Positions 34,619-46,905 of a DNA stretch of 64,000 nt are shown here, in pieces. Made by a program: the position numbers and the translations under genes. The DNA lies in contig JAEQBH010004674.1 of NCBI GenBank assembly GCA_016808115.1, positions 124,001 through 188,000 on the forward strand, in the 5' to 3' direction. Numbering within the stretch: position 1 is the first letter of the stretch; every line of letters begins with the position of its first letter. The stretch comes from Tetrastigma voinierianum (taxonomy: Eukaryota > Streptophyta > Magnoliopsida > Vitales > Vitaceae). The notes below the pieces were generated by a model. That model worked only from the letters and a program-made list of their open reading frames with translations. It had not been told where the DNA came from and ran no database searches.

Positions 34619-35080
34619 TTATTTTGGTTTTCATGAATTGAATTCTTAAAAGAAGATAACTTATAGATTTGGATTTAGGTTTGGAAAATATAATTATTCG
34701 AAGGTAATCTCTAAAAAAAATTATCAAATAATTTTTATAAGATTTGAATATTATATTAATTGAATTTAACTTTCAAATTGCAGTTAAAGTTCCCTTATAT
34801 GAAGCTAGTGTCATAGTATAACACATAGTTCCGCCTATATTCTAATTGTATACATCTTTTATATCATTTTATTTTTTTATTACAATATAAAGCCAAATAA
34901 AGTTGTTTTCTTAATTCTTAGTTAAAATAATCCTATAAGTAAACAAAACTAAATATTTGAAAATACTAATTCAAAAAATATTTTATTGTACAATTGTTTT
35001 TTATTTTATACATATTTCTTGATTCCTTAGTTTGTGTATATGTAACGTTTTAGGGTTAAATTTTCTTGAACCCTTGCATT

Positions 35081-35230
35081 GTCATATTATTATTATTATT
35101 ATTATTATTTATTATATTTTAATTTCAAGGTTGTGAAATGTTCTCATTGAAACTTAAACCCGAGACATCTCCTCCCTATGCTTCATGTTTGTTTGAATCG
35201 GTGAGTGTTCTATCACTTAAGGTAGGTATA
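35081..35230 (-). repeat. SINE in unit 3
   Basis: Same position and features as the SINE in units 1, 2 and 4. It has the longest (ATT)n tail of the four (35087-35112). Confidence 0.6.
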
Positions 35231-36016
35231 ATGAACATTATCATATTATTTTTGTTTAAGTAAAATTTGCATGATAAATTATATTTCTTGAAAAATTTTG
35301 TGATAGCTAAAACAATACTATCTGTATTTTATTTTCCATTAATAATGATGGAGATGAATGTAATTGTATCATTAGATTTCATACAAAAAAAAAAGAGTGG
35401 ATATGACTTATAAAAAATATGAATATATTTGAGATATGGGAGAAAACTAAAAAATCATTTTTAATTCAAAAATAAAAGCTAGATATGTATATGTCTAGAC
35501 TAATTAGTTTTGTGCATAAGGAAGAGATTCACTATCAATGGACTTATTTGAAGCCCATTAAAATTAAACACTTACCCTTAAAAATTATTATGAAGTAAAG
35601 CAACCCAAACTCAGAACCTTTCATTTACTATGGAATGGAGACACCAAACAAAATCATGTATTGCAAGTAAATTATTACATTGGGAAGAGGTTTTTGGAAG
35701 TTAAAAAGCCCCAAGAAACTACTACTTGAAAAGAGTTAGAAAAAAAAAATACTTTTGCTTTTTCACCACTATGAAGAAATAATATCATTCTTTATGATGT
35801 CAAAAAGAAAAAAAAAACAATTCTTTGTTACTAAAAGTCCTCTTCCTTGAATTTTTTTTTTTTTTGAAGTTTTATAAACAAGGAAGCAACAAATCCTTAG
35901 CCTTTAGAAAGTAATCCAAAATGTTCATTTTTCGTCTTTTTAATTTGTTAAATAATAATGTGTAATGAATAAATCATATATATAGAAAAGATGCCATTGA
36001 TTATTATTTTTTTTCA

Positions 36017-36213
36017 AAACTTAGAACTTTAAGCTCTACAAAACTTATATAGAACATTAAGTTCTACAAAACTTATATGACTTAAAGTGTTCAACTGACA
36101 TTGAATCATAGTTTTAAATTAGTTCTGAGAAAAATAAGTGAAAATCACATAAAAAAACACTAAAAGATGTTTTCTGAAAAAATCTTTTCTTTTTTTTTAT
36201 TCTTAGATAAAGA
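36017..36213. repeat. ~195-bp insertion shared by units 3 and 4
   Basis: Units 1 and 2 read 'ttttcaaaacttttggttatgaac' without a break. Here and at 57599-57795 about 195 bases are added. They include an internal doublet of 'acattaagttctacaaaacttatat'. The flanks share 'aactt', a possible short target duplication. Confidence 0.7.
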
Positions 36214-37081
36214 ACAGAAAACAACTTTTGGTTATGAACCATGTTTTTTCTTTTTCCTTTTTTTTTTTTTAAAAATTTGGAGAATAAAAAATTGTGTTTG
36301 AATGCATTGATCAAATATGCAATTAGGTTTTTTTTCTTTTTTCATTTTTTGTGACAACTATTTATTTTGTAAAACATCAGACCTTCCTTTATCACGTGAG
36401 CCGAGCCTCAAAGGCCGTACTTTTTATTTTTTAAGGTTTAAAAATTAAGGAAAGACATTTAAATTATATACAAAAAGTAGAGTATATAAATGAAATTTAG
36501 AGTAAATTATCTTTATAAAGTAAATTTAAAATGACGCATAAATTTAATTTATTAAATTTAGATTTATTTTTATTTTTTTATTATTGATTTTTCTTTCTGA
36601 ACATACAAAGTAGACCTAAAAGGAGAGGGCCACTTGAGTTTTACCATACAAAGACTCTAAAACGTTTGGTTACAATTTTTGAAAAGGGTTTTTTTTTTTT
36701 TTTTGAAAAACATATTTGTTTTCCATTTCTTTTGTTATGAAAAACAAGAAAATACAGAAAATACTAAATTCAAATAATAAAGGAAAAATTTTGAAAAACA
36801 CTAAAATGATATTCTTTGTATTTTCAAAAACAGGAATCAAATAGCCCTTTATGCTCTATCCTGAAAAATCATGATTAAGGGTAAGTTTGATTACAATTTT
36901 TAAAACGGTATTTATCGCTTGAAACGCTTTGATTCTCGGGCTTTTCTTTTGTTTGAAAATACAAAAATATGTAATACAATCTAAAAACAACAACATTTTT
37001 CAAAGAACACTAAAAATGATGTTCTACGTGTTTTCAAGAATTGTTCTCAAGAACGGTTTTAAAAAACCACTACTAAAAATA

Positions 37082-37515
37082 ACCAGATTACCGACCAAAT
37101 TACCGACCTAAAAAATTGGTCTGTAATTACTGACCAAATCACGACCATTTAGAGACCAAAAAGGGTTTGGTCAAAAAATAAATTTCCCGACCAATTTTTC
37201 CGACCAAATACCACCATAATACCGACCAAATAATTTTGGTCATAAATTGGTCTGTAAATTAGGCGGGAAATGGCGCCAAAAAATTACCGACCAATTAACG
37301 ACCAAAAATAAATTTACATGAAAAATGGTCGGTAAACAGGCGACCCAAAAAAATTTTAACCTGTTAATTAATGACCACCATTTGGTCTGCAAATGGTCGG
37401 TAATTACCGAATTAATTCGACCACCAAAGACCAAAAATAAATTACAGACAAATTGGTCTGCGAAATCAAAATTTAATTACCGACCAAATATGTGGTCGGT
37501 AAATGGTCGGTAGTT
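37082..37515. repeat. left subterminal repeat array of the CACTA element
   Basis: Dense direct and inverted copies of 'accgaccaa' and 'ttggtcggtaat' start about 14 bases inside the terminus. Such arrays are the known binding targets of TNPA-type proteins in En/Spm elements. Binding here is inferred. Confidence 0.88.
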
Positions 37516-38851
37516 TCTCCCTTAAATCTGTAAGTTTTCGATCCTTGTCCATCCACTGCTCGGTAATCCGCGGCTAGGGCTTGAGTTCGCACTGTTTTTG
37601 CTGCTTGAGTTCGCACTGTTTTTGCTAACCGAACCTATTTCTTCATATCGTGTTCCTCACCCTTTCGCTTGTTCCACTCAAATTTCATTCTCTTTATCGC
37701 GGCGCCAGGTTTTTCGATTTTACGCTTGGTTAGTTATTTAGCCAAACCTTGGCTCGTTCTCCTTGTTTTCTGGTTTTGTTTAAGGTTTTCCCTGATTAGA
37801 TGTTGGTAACCTAATTGCTTAACCAAAGCAATGTGTTCGGGGGATGATAATGAACCATATTTGAAAGTTTACCTCTTTATTTAGCCAATTTCTTGTTCTC
37901 TCGGTTCTATAACAAATGCTTCTGCATCACTACCACCACGACGCCCACCTCCCTCTCATAATCAACACTATCTCTTAACGCTTACCTCTTCTTTATTTCT
38001 TTTCTTTTCATTCTTTTTTTAACTTTCTATTTCCATGGTCTATAGCCAAGTAGTGTCCACTACTTGTGGCTCTCAGATGAAGCCCACCGAACCGTCGCTT
38101 TTGGGAGCTTTGCCACTCCGCTTGGCCGGGTTTTCATGGCGTTATGGAATAATATCGAGGCGGCTCCAGCCAGTGAAATGCCGACTTCGGGCCACCGCTG
38201 TCTCGAGAAAAACTCAAGGGAAAATGGGAGCAAGGATTGGTGATGTTTGCTTGCTTAACTGGGATCAATGAGAAGTATAAGAGAATTTGGAGATGGTCTG
38301 ATGGGTGTTTGGGGAAATTGGCTATAGAAAGTTAGGTTCTTTTAATGCTATACTGATTTCTTTATTTATCCTCCAATGTCATGTACACTTGCTTGAATCA
38401 ATCAATCAACTGCATTATGCTAAATGGTCAACGCTTTGTCATTTACTTAGAACTCGTTTTGCCTTGGACTTTAGCCAATCATAGAACTGCTTCCTAGTGT
38501 ATTCATTCTATCACTAAGAATCATGGCATATCGTTGATAGAATTTCTTGTTAAAAAACTGTAAGATATGCATTTATTAGTATTTCTTTTGTTTTTCAAAG
38601 CATATTTATGACTAAACCACACTGCTTTTACCTATCAAAAGAAAAGAAAACATTATGACTAACCACATCTTTCCATGAATGCAAGGATTAGTAGAGGAAG
38701 TATTTCCTGATTTACCATCTACAAAACCGCGGTATTTAAAGCACGGCAAAGCTTCATGATAAGAGGGTGCTAGCAATTTCTCATTTTAATTTCTTCAGTT
38801 TACTTCTCGTGCATTTTCATTTTTCGCTTTTGTTAAGGTTGTTTATTTTAG
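37516..38851. other. CACTA interior, promoter-like or captured sequence, no recognised gene
   Basis: A CT-rich stretch (37520-38030) includes a direct duplication of 'gcttgagttcgcactgtttttgct' (37579-37627). The frame at 38035-38271 (78 codons) has coding-like composition but no recognised domain. It could be a captured first exon. Confidence 0.4.
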
Positions 38852-38978
38852 TGTGTGGATATCACTACAGAAAGCAAAAGAAGAAGGTTGCGGCTTGGCG
38901 CCTTCATGTTCCTTCTGCGTATAGAGAGGAATTTAACATATTTGACGCAGGACCTATTTCTAAATGTTCTCATTGTGG
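38852..38978 (+). pseudogene. exon-like segment inside CACTA, unrecognised
   Basis: A TTTATTTTAG acceptor and a GG|GTATGT donor bracket an open frame. It reads YRKQKKKVAAWRLHVPSAYR and continues to a CSHCG end. Both splice borders and the frame suggest a captured host exon. It may belong to the same donor gene as the ubiquitin-protease exons downstream, but I cannot place it in that family. Confidence 0.45.
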
Positions 38979-39220
38979 GTATGTTTGCTTTAGAAGTTAT
39001 TTATTTACAATATTTTGAACCTGACTCATTTATTAACTCCATGAAAGGACTTAAGGTCATTATTTTCTAACTCGCTGATTTTTCATCACACCATCAATAT
39101 AAAGATTTATTGATTATAACAAACTAGGAGAAATAATATTAGATCAATTAACTCGAAAAATCCGTGTGTGTAACTCAAAGCTAGTTAATATCGCTTCTTA
39201 AGATGCAAATTTCAATAACC

Positions 39221-39300
39221 CCGAGGGGTAGCTCAGTTGGTCTAAGGTATTGGGGTTTAACTCAATGGTCACCAATTGAGTCCTCTCTCGTGGTCACTGT
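39221..39300 (+). repeat. tRNA-derived SINE head inside CACTA
   Basis: 'ccgaggggtagctcagttgg' is an excellent tRNA 5' end and A box. The B box is degenerate (accaattgagtcctc). The middle does not fold as a full cloverleaf. A SINE fragment is more likely than a tRNA gene. Confidence 0.5.
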
Positions 39301-39351
39301 AGGTTTATTTGCCATTAACTTTATATAATTATTTTATTTTATTTTTATAAC

Positions 39352-39490
39352 TCGTAGTAATAAGTCCTCTCGTGCCAAGTCTATCTCCAAAAGTTCCGCT
39401 TTTATAACTGTACATTCCTAAATACTTTTAATTATATTCGATTTCGAGCTAGATTTTTCAAAAACATTTCCTTTAATATAATTTTTTCTA

Positions 39491-39546
<56 letters not shown>

Positions 39547-39851
39547 ATGACAAAGAAAATAAATAAGATTTAAATAGAATAGTTTTGATATCTACCACCA
39601 AAGTGCACTGCGACAAAAGTAGGAAGAGATATTTTAAACAAAAAGGCTGAACCCATCCCGCCAAATTGCTGCATCGCCCACGTGTCACAAGGCGACTTTC
39701 CACAGCGCAGTCCCATTTAAAGAGATCATTGAGTGTGTCCTACACCTGGTAGATAAAAGACACAAAGAACACTTGGAACCATGTGTTAAGCATTCAACAT
39801 GAAAAATGCGAATTATATAGCTACAAAAACCCGAGAGGACTTATTACTGCC
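39352..39851. repeat. inverted repeat flanking an (AT)n tract
   Basis: 'cgtagtaataagtcctctcg' at about 39352 is inverted at about 39832 (cgagaggacttattactgcc). Between them is an (AT)n run of about 50 bases (39493-39543). It could be a small foldback element or hairpin. Confidence 0.5.
39493..39543. repeat. (AT)n microsatellite
   Basis: About 25 uninterrupted TA dinucleotides. Confidence 0.95.
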
Positions 39852-40127
39852 AATTATATATATATATATATAAATCACTTATTACTACAATTATATAGCT
39901 ATTTAATTTTTAGAAATACAGTTATCGCTTGAGCCATTTTTCAGATCTTTGCACAACCTTCTCCTCAAATGTACTTTATGATTGTGATTTTAATCTTTCA
40001 TTTATTACATTTATACTTGTTTCTTAAGATCCGTTTGAGATTTCCAATGCTAGAATTTTCAAGGGCTTTGTCCTTTGTTTGTGACTCTTAACTTTTAAAT
40101 TACCGTAGATTTCATCTTGTTTCCCAG

Positions 40128-40544
40128 AGATACCAGCAAAGTAAGATGCTCATGAATTCGCAAGGCCTCGGTTAGGTAGACTTGATAATTTTTACTGATG
40201 AATCGTGATAGAGACTCGCTTCCCAGATGATAACTTAGTGCAACATATTTTTGGTGGTCGCTCTCATCAAGAAGGTTTGAGACTTGGAAACTAATCGTAA
40301 ATTTCCTTCTAACATCCACTTTCTTTGAATACCAATATGAACTTGATGTTAGTTTCAAATAGAGTTTATAGTGTAGTCCTATTAATGGTTTTCTTAACCT
40401 CGGCATTTGAATATCAGCTTCGATGCTGCAATTGTGGGCATATTTCCAACCCTTATGAGCCCTTGATAGATTTGAGTTTGGCGATTGAAGATGTAGACAC
40501 GCTTCCTTGTGTTAAACCCTTTAGTCATTATAAAATTATATTAC
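40128..40544 (+). pseudogene. captured ubiquitin-specific protease (C19) fragment, two exons
   Basis: Exon 1 (40128-40274) follows a TTGTTTCCCAG acceptor. Across one small indel it reads RYQQ-DAHEF, where the H-E-F block is the well-known USP 'QEDAHEF' segment. It then runs to FPDDNLVQHIFGGR, the 'FGG' motif. Exon 2 (40418-40544) follows TTGAATATCAG and reads LRCCNCGHISNPYEPLIDLS, the Cys-x-x-Cys zinc-finger half and the 'DLSL' motif, and ends at a GTAAGT donor. USPs remove ubiquitin from proteins. Only a middle slice is here, without the catalytic Cys box or catalytic His, so no enzyme is encoded. Intact intron borders point to capture of genomic DNA by the transposon. The order and spacing of motifs fit the plant UBP family. 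Confidence 0.8.
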
Positions 40545-40921
40545 GTAAGTCGCCCAGACATCCACGCGAGTAAAAAAGCATGCAAATTTCAAATGAGGAG
40601 AACCGTAAAAGAGAAAGATGAGAGTGGGTCTATGTGAGATATGATAAAGAAGTGTGGGAACTGAAAAACCCTAAAAGAAACCCAGAAGTATCATGGAGCA
40701 AGTTCTACAACGTACCTTGCCGGTTCCAATTAAATCAATCGCTTTACCGATGGTCCAAAAATTCTTCAAAATGCTTTTACCTATGGACTATTAATTTCTT
40801 CTATATTTAATTTTATTTATGTTTTATTTATATTGCATGAAGATGACAATCTCTAAGTGGCCGATAAGCACCAATTTGGAGATGCAAATGTTTAAGAATA
40901 CAATTAAGTCAGAGGTGCTTT

Positions 40922-41034
40922 TTTCTTTTTTTTTTCTTTAAACAGAAAGGCATTCTCATCGAATGGTTTCTGCTTGGGTTTCTCTAAATTTATGAACGCT
41001 TTGGGAGGAGAAAATCAAAGAACTTTTTGAAGGT
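40922..41034 (+). other. CACTA interior with a weak exon-like segment
   Basis: A pyrimidine-rich tract plus AACAG acceptor at about 40945 and a GAAG|GTGAGC donor at about 41034 bracket a short segment with one stop in its best frame. It is downstream of the ubiquitin-protease exons in the same orientation, so it may be another captured exon. No domain is recognised. Confidence 0.25.
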
Positions 41035-42036
41035 GAGCGGTTGTGCTACCCAAGATCTTTAGATTCCCTCATAACTATATGCATATGTGGTTCCAAGAGT
41101 TCGCATTAGGGATATGGACGTAAAAGCCCAACTTCTTCTCAAGTATCTTATAGATTGGTTGGTCTCTTTCTTCTTAAAATAGAGTTGTAGCTACTATAGT
41201 TGGCTTTTTTGTTTGTCACTTGTATACTTTCAATATATTGTGTTTACGACCTTGGTTTTGCACCCTTTACATTATAATTAGATTCCACTCTAATTAAGAA
41301 GAATAACTTGTTCATAAGGAAAAATTATTACCCCCGCTCTAAATGGTGAATTGTAATGGAGTAGCTGAACATATCAGAATTTAACATAGACGATGATTCT
41401 TAAGTGCGCTATAGATAGTTTTACTTAAACATTAAGTCAAAAGTGTAATATTCATGAATTTTTTTCTTTTTGTTCTTTCACTAGAAATGATTGAATTTGT
41501 AGTATTCTGAGATTGAGTCAATTCAGCTCGAATTTGAATATTTAAGTGAAATTTCATTTTATTTCTTGATTGGCAAGGGAAGGATTTGATGTGTCATTCT
41601 TTTAGACTTGTCCATACACACTAATATCCCATGTTCTCCAAGATGTGAATTATTGGTGAACTTTATTAACACAAACAGGTTGTTTTTGATGCATTCATCG
41701 TTATTCTACTTGTTGATTTCAACTTTTCTTTTAGCCTTTTTTATTGGAATTGAAATGAAATTGGCAAAATTTTTAGATATCTGTAGGTTATAGAATAAGA
41801 TTTCAATTTGCTCCAACATTGAGAACGTTGTTACTAGTCATTCCTAAGGCATTTGTTGGTTGAGGCGAGGCATAGACTTCTAAATGGTAATGAGCTTAGT
41901 CATTCCTCTCGTTTAAGGGGATTTAAACTTGGATCCGAGGCACATACAACAAGTAATAGTGGAGAAATCCGAGCTTTACGCGTGACTTCGGTATTCAAGG
42001 CTTGGCTTTGTTGAAGACAACCTGTAAGTTTTCTTC

Positions 42037-42314
42037 TTACACCTTGTTTATTTGGCCTGCTCCCAAGTCATTCAATATTTCTTTTCCTCGAACAAGAACG
42101 GGCCATTTATATACTGCACTAGATATATAAACATGATCATGCACTTCGAATTTGTTATTTGAGAAGTTGGCTTTGTGTATTTTAAACTCGCGCCCATATC
42201 CTTTGAGAATGGGCAATTGCTTTGGTGCAATGTCGTACTTACACAAGTATCGGGCCACTTTGTAAAATTGTCGGCAGCCAGCATCGCAAAAATATAATTA
42301 TTTCCACTCCACAA
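42037..42314 (-). pseudogene. unrecognised coding-like segment inside CACTA
   Basis: Two overlapping minus frames (73 and 80 codons) give coherent protein-like sequence if one indel is allowed. One includes KGYGREFKIHKANF followed by EVHDHVYISSAVYKWPVLVR. The 'EVHDHVYI' stretch is loosely like the start of BAH domains, but I cannot support that. It is minus-strand, opposite to the transposase genes, and may come from a nested element or captured gene. Confidence 0.35.
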
Positions 42315-42789
42315 TATCTCGGTAAAATTTGATTATCCTTGACTTGTTATTTATGCAGTCAAGAAATCGATTCGCGCCACGCAAATGAGCCAAAATCAAC
42401 AAAATTTATATACACCTGTTCCTACTACACGTGTTGTAGTCAAGCTCATCATCGCAAAGAGATAGTGGTCTAGGGTCGAACACGGACGTGGTTTTCATCT
42501 AGAAATGGTTTGCATAAGTGCATGAAGTCAGTGGGCGCTTTCTATTCGACTTTTTGATTTGTGTCAAAAGTCGTAAATGGTTTAAACTGAAATTGCAAAA
42601 CCGGAAATGGTAAAACTGAAATTTAGCGAAGAAATTAAACTTTGAAGATTTAGGTCACCAACTCGACAAAGCTGGGCAAAACACATGTCCTCGTGTTTTA
42701 TCCTCCTACGCCAGTCAAACACAGGATGCGTTATGGCCCCTTTTTGCTTTAAAACCTCTAACATTCCTTTACTATTTTTCATACAAAAG

Positions 42790-43130
42790 ACCATCTAAAG
42801 AATCACAAATAAGATCTCTCACCCGAAAGACTGTGAACCCCAGTTATGGTGAGTATTGGCCGAGGCTAGTAAGACTATCTAGAAGAATCACAAAGGCATC
42901 TCTACCCGAAAGACCGAATCCCAAAGTATGGAGAGTATCGCCAAAACAATAAAAGTCAATGTTATTTAACCTTAATTTGAAGAACTCCTATCATAAATAA
43001 GTACCGTGAGGCAAGTAGAGACTTTATCTAAAGAGGCCACGCACTGTCACTAAGCACTGATCTAAAGCATGGAGAGATGGCAAGACAATAAACATCCCAT
43101 GTTATGCAACCGACCCCTTGAGAGAATAAG
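42790..43130. repeat. ~90-bp tandem duplication inside CACTA
   Basis: 'agaatcacaaa..gatctct.acccgaaagac' recurs at about 42797 and 42884. 'caataaaagtcaatgttatttaacc' (about 42947) and 'caataaacatcccatgttatgcaacc' (about 43087) are also related. The phrases look like worn LTR-retrotransposon sequence. No LTR pair was found. Confidence 0.5.
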
Positions 43131-44199
43131 GGCCATAAATACACTACCCAGAGCTTTTAATACAAAGAGGACATAACATGCATATGCCCCATCACTAAGC
43201 TATAGCCTTCTTCCTCTTTCACAAAGAAAGGAGGTTGTTCAAGCATCTTCTTTGAGTTGTCATCCTCAAGAGGTGTGTTTTTGGCAATAGAAAGGGAGAG
43301 AAAGAAGAGAGAAGAGAGAAAATAAATAAAAAAGCAAAACCTAAAATAAAAGACTATTTTATTTAGCAAAAAGCAAGAATGAAAATAACTTACAACCTCA
43401 CCAAAACTTAGACTCCCTTCTATCCACCTCCTCTTTATTACAAGACATGAGGGGTATTTATAAGCCTCCTAAAGTGCATGAAATCACTAAAACCCTAATA
43501 ACTAGGCTAAGATAGGACAAGTAATAAACCAAGTTTGGAAGGCGGTCGTATTAATTATGTGTAGATGATTATGCCCGGCAAATTCTCGCGAGAATTTCGC
43601 TAATAGCGAATTTGGTAAGTGGGTTAGCTAATTTGGCAAATGTATTAGCTGTACTCAGTAAGGGTCTGTTAATTTGGTAAGTGTTTAGCTTAATTTGAAG
43701 GTTGAAATTTCGCTAAGTTAGAGAAATTGTCAAGGAGTAGTTTAATTTGAAATGCACAAGGTGTTACGACTTCGCAGAATTTAGCCGATTATGAATAGTT
43801 TGCGCAATTAGATTGCGAATTTGGTTGCGAACAGGTTGCAAAATTCGCTACTGCTCGCACGCTTCGTCCCGTCTCAACCGCACCATTTCTCCACTTTTCC
43901 TTGTTTTTCCATTGATTTTGGGGCTTGTTGATGGCTGAGACTAAACTTCCAACCTCATGATTGATTTCATTTGCATTGTGGTTAGCTCAGAAGTGCATAA
44001 ATACTCTACAAAACAACCAAAACATACCCAAATGGCATGTAAGTGAAACAATAAGAGATGACATGAACATCAATTGTTTATATGACATGAGATTAATGCA
44101 CAAAAAAGTACTCAAACCTATCTAATATAGGGTTCATAATTGCACTTTGAGCACTAATCAGAAATGCATATATAACCATATATATAATCGTTGGCCTCG
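43131..44199. other. CACTA interior, retroelement-like, no gene
   Basis: It contains many 'gcgaatttgg / aatttcgc' words (43575-43860) and 'tataagcctcc'-type leader sequence on the opposite strand. It may be part of a nested LTR retrotransposon on the minus strand. I see no paired ends. Confidence 0.35.
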
Positions 44200-46050
44200 T
44201 CGTCGCAATTACTCGCAGTTGTGCTGATTTTCTTCATGATTTTGAAACATGTATAACTCCTTCATTAGAACTTGAATTGGGGTGTTCTAGACTTATGGAG
44301 TTCTTTGAGTCTAGAATCCACCCATATATAGCTTTCTTGCCGCTATTTATAGTCAAGTATCCTATCCTAAAAAAATCAGCGGCCTTGTTGCTATAATGAC
44401 AGAGTGTGCTGATTTTCTTCATGATTTGAAACATGCATAACTCCTTCATTAGAACTTGGATTTGGGTGTTCTTAGACTCCCCATGGAAAAGCCCTTGAGG
44501 TAGAATCTTTCCATATACAGCTTGACAAAATTGAGGTAATATCCTGATTCGAAAATGAAGAAAATCGCCAGTGGTCCTGCTGCTGCAATTAATGCAGTGT
44601 GCTGATTTTTCTTCTCATGATTTGAAAGATGCATAACTCCTTCATATCTTGGATTTGGTGTTCTATGACTCTATGGAAAGCCCTTGAGTCTAGGAATCCA
44701 CCCAAATATAGCTTGATAAAAATTGAGGTCATATCCCCATCCTAAACAGAAGAAATATCAGTGGCCCTACCTGCTGCTGCAATTACTGCAGTGTGCTGAT
44801 TTTTTCATGATTTGAAACATGCATAACTTTTGTTAAGAACTTGGATTTGGGTGTTCTAGACTCTATGGAGTTTCATTTGAGTCTAGAATCCACCCAACAT
44901 AGCTTGATAAAAATTGAGGTCATATCCATCCCCAAAATGAAGAAAAATCAGTGGCCCACTTGTTGCCAAATCACATGTGCTGATTTTTTTCAAGGATTGA
45001 AACATGCATAACTCCTTCATAAGAATCTTGGATTTGGGTGTTCCCATGACTCCCCATGGAAAGCCTAGCTGAGTCCAGAATCCACCCAAATATGTACCGG
45101 TGAGTAATGAGGTCATATCCTATTCTAAAATAAAAATCAGTGGCCCTACCTGCTGCCGCAATTACTGCAGTGTGCTGATTTTTTCTTTATGCATTTGAAA
45201 CATGCATAACTCCTTCATGTTATCCTTGATTTGGGTGTTATATGACTCCATGGGAAAGCCCATTGAGTCTATAATCCACCAAATAAAGCTTGATAAAAAT
45301 TGAGGTCATATCTCATCCTAAATGAAGAAAATCAGTGGCTCCTACTCTGCTGCTGCAAATTATCAGTAAATAGTAGTTGATTTTTTTTCATGATTTGAAA
45401 CATGTGGCTAACTCCTTCATAAGAATCCTGATTTGGGTGTTTATGACTCTATGGAAAGCCCAATGAGTCTAGAATCCACCCCAAATATGCACGAGAAAAT
45501 TGAGGTCATATCCTGAGCCTCAAATGTGAAAAATCAGTGGCCCCACTCTGCTGCTGCAATTACTGCAGTGTGCTGATTTTTTCATGATTTGAAACATGCA
45601 TAACTCCTTCCATAAGAATCTTGATTTGGGTGTTCTATGACTTATGGAAAGCTCATTGAGTCTAGAATCCACCCAAATATAGCAATTTTAGAAAAATTGA
45701 GTAATATATCCTTATCCTAAAAATGAAGAAAATCAGTGGTCTCTACCTGTTGCTGCAATTACAGAGTGTGCTGATTTTTTTCATGATTTAAACATGCATA
45801 ACCTCTTCCATAAGAAGTGATTTGGGTGTTCTATGACTTATGGAGTTCATTGAGTCTCAGAACCCAAATATAGCTTGATAAAATTGGAGTAATATATCCT
45901 GATCTTAAAATGAAGAAAATCAGTGGGTCTCTACCTGTTGCCGCAATTACTGCAGTGTGCTGATTTTTTTCATGATTTGAAACATGCATAACTCCTTCTC
46001 ATAAGAACTTGATTTGGTGTTTCATGATCTCTATGGAAAGCCCATTGAGT
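44200..46050. repeat. ~190-bp satellite-like tandem array, about 10 copies
   Basis: Each monomer contains 'tgatttgaaacatgcataactcc', 'gatttgggtgttctatgac', 'gagtctagaatccacccaaat', 'gataaaaattgaggtcatatcc' and 'gctgcaattactgcagtgtgctg'. The 'aaacatgcataactcc' anchor falls near 44246, 44428, 44627, 44816, 45000, 45197, 45398, 45593, 45788 and 45977. Copies differ by small indels. The array sits just upstream of the transposase gene. Confidence 0.9.
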
Positions 46051-46905
46051 TAGCTGGCTCGACCATATGCTATTTGATTGTGCATTGGGTAATCTATATG
46101 TTTTTGAAATTTAGATTAGAGTACCAAGTGTACTAATCACTTCACCGAAATTTATAGGAATAAGTGCTATGAGCTGATTACATGATATGATAGTATGAAT
46201 CATGAATGATATGGGATACAGCCAACATGTGATAGGATTGTGTCTGAAGAAATCGCTTAACATATCTAAACTAAAAATTTTCCAGAAATGACTCCAACGC
46301 TTACATTCTCTTAGCAACCATTTGAAATGTACCTATCAGAACGATTATAGCTGTCGCTTCGGATGATATATAGTTGGGGCCGTGACATCCGTCCGTTGTA
46401 TTACAACGGTTTGTATACACCGGATTGTCCTGGAAGGGACAAGCACAAAAGGACGTTAATTAAATGGATCATGATTTAATTTAAATTGTATTATATTATG
46501 TGCTTGGTGCCTCCGCTTCGCTTGTTCTCCCGGTGCAATATTAGGATATATAAATAGTAAATGCAATTTGCCAAATCGTCGATTGTGGTATTATTATTTA
46601 AGTATATTCATTTAGTGTACAATTTTTGGAGAACCACGCCGGAGGCCATTCAAATGCACATAATGAACATGCAATCGTGATCTTTTTAACGCACCCTTGT
46701 AAATGGGATTAGGACCAAACCCTCCATTGAAGAGAAAAGAATCGTTGACTCGTGGAAGTGGCAGGGAGGGAGGGAGCTGTAGGTCAGATATCACAATGCC
46801 AGAATATAACTTTATCGAACCACAATGGATGCGTTGGCGAACATAAAAATAATTGAGGACAATCGTGTTTGTTTACCAAATTGATTTTTTTGTGACTAGT
46901 TATAA
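46051..46905. other. CACTA interior between satellite and transposase
   Basis: No gene is recognised. It may hold the promoter or leader of the transposase gene. It includes 'ttggggccgtgacatccgtc' (about 46373), which resembles the LTR-like 'ggggcgtcaca' phrase in the 4.3-kb units. Confidence 0.35.

Larger units (their letters stand above)
32428..37067 (+). repeat. 4.3-kb tandem array, unit 3
   Basis: The landmarks occur in the same order: 32450 (start block), 33428, 34350, SINE 35081-35230 and 35832. It is longer than unit 2 because it holds a 111-bp MITE (34500-34610) and a ~195-bp segment (36017-36213) that unit 4 also has. It is interrupted at its end by the CACTA element. The reading resumes at 54209. 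Confidence 0.85.

Noticed and set aside
39221..39300. Intact tRNA gene
   Set aside because: The A box is excellent, but the B box is degenerate and the anticodon and acceptor stems do not pair, so a SINE head is more likely.
39488..39703. Minus-strand 71-codon open frame ending in Ile/Tyr repeats
   Set aside because: Its C-terminal part is the (AT)n tract, and the rest has no coding features.
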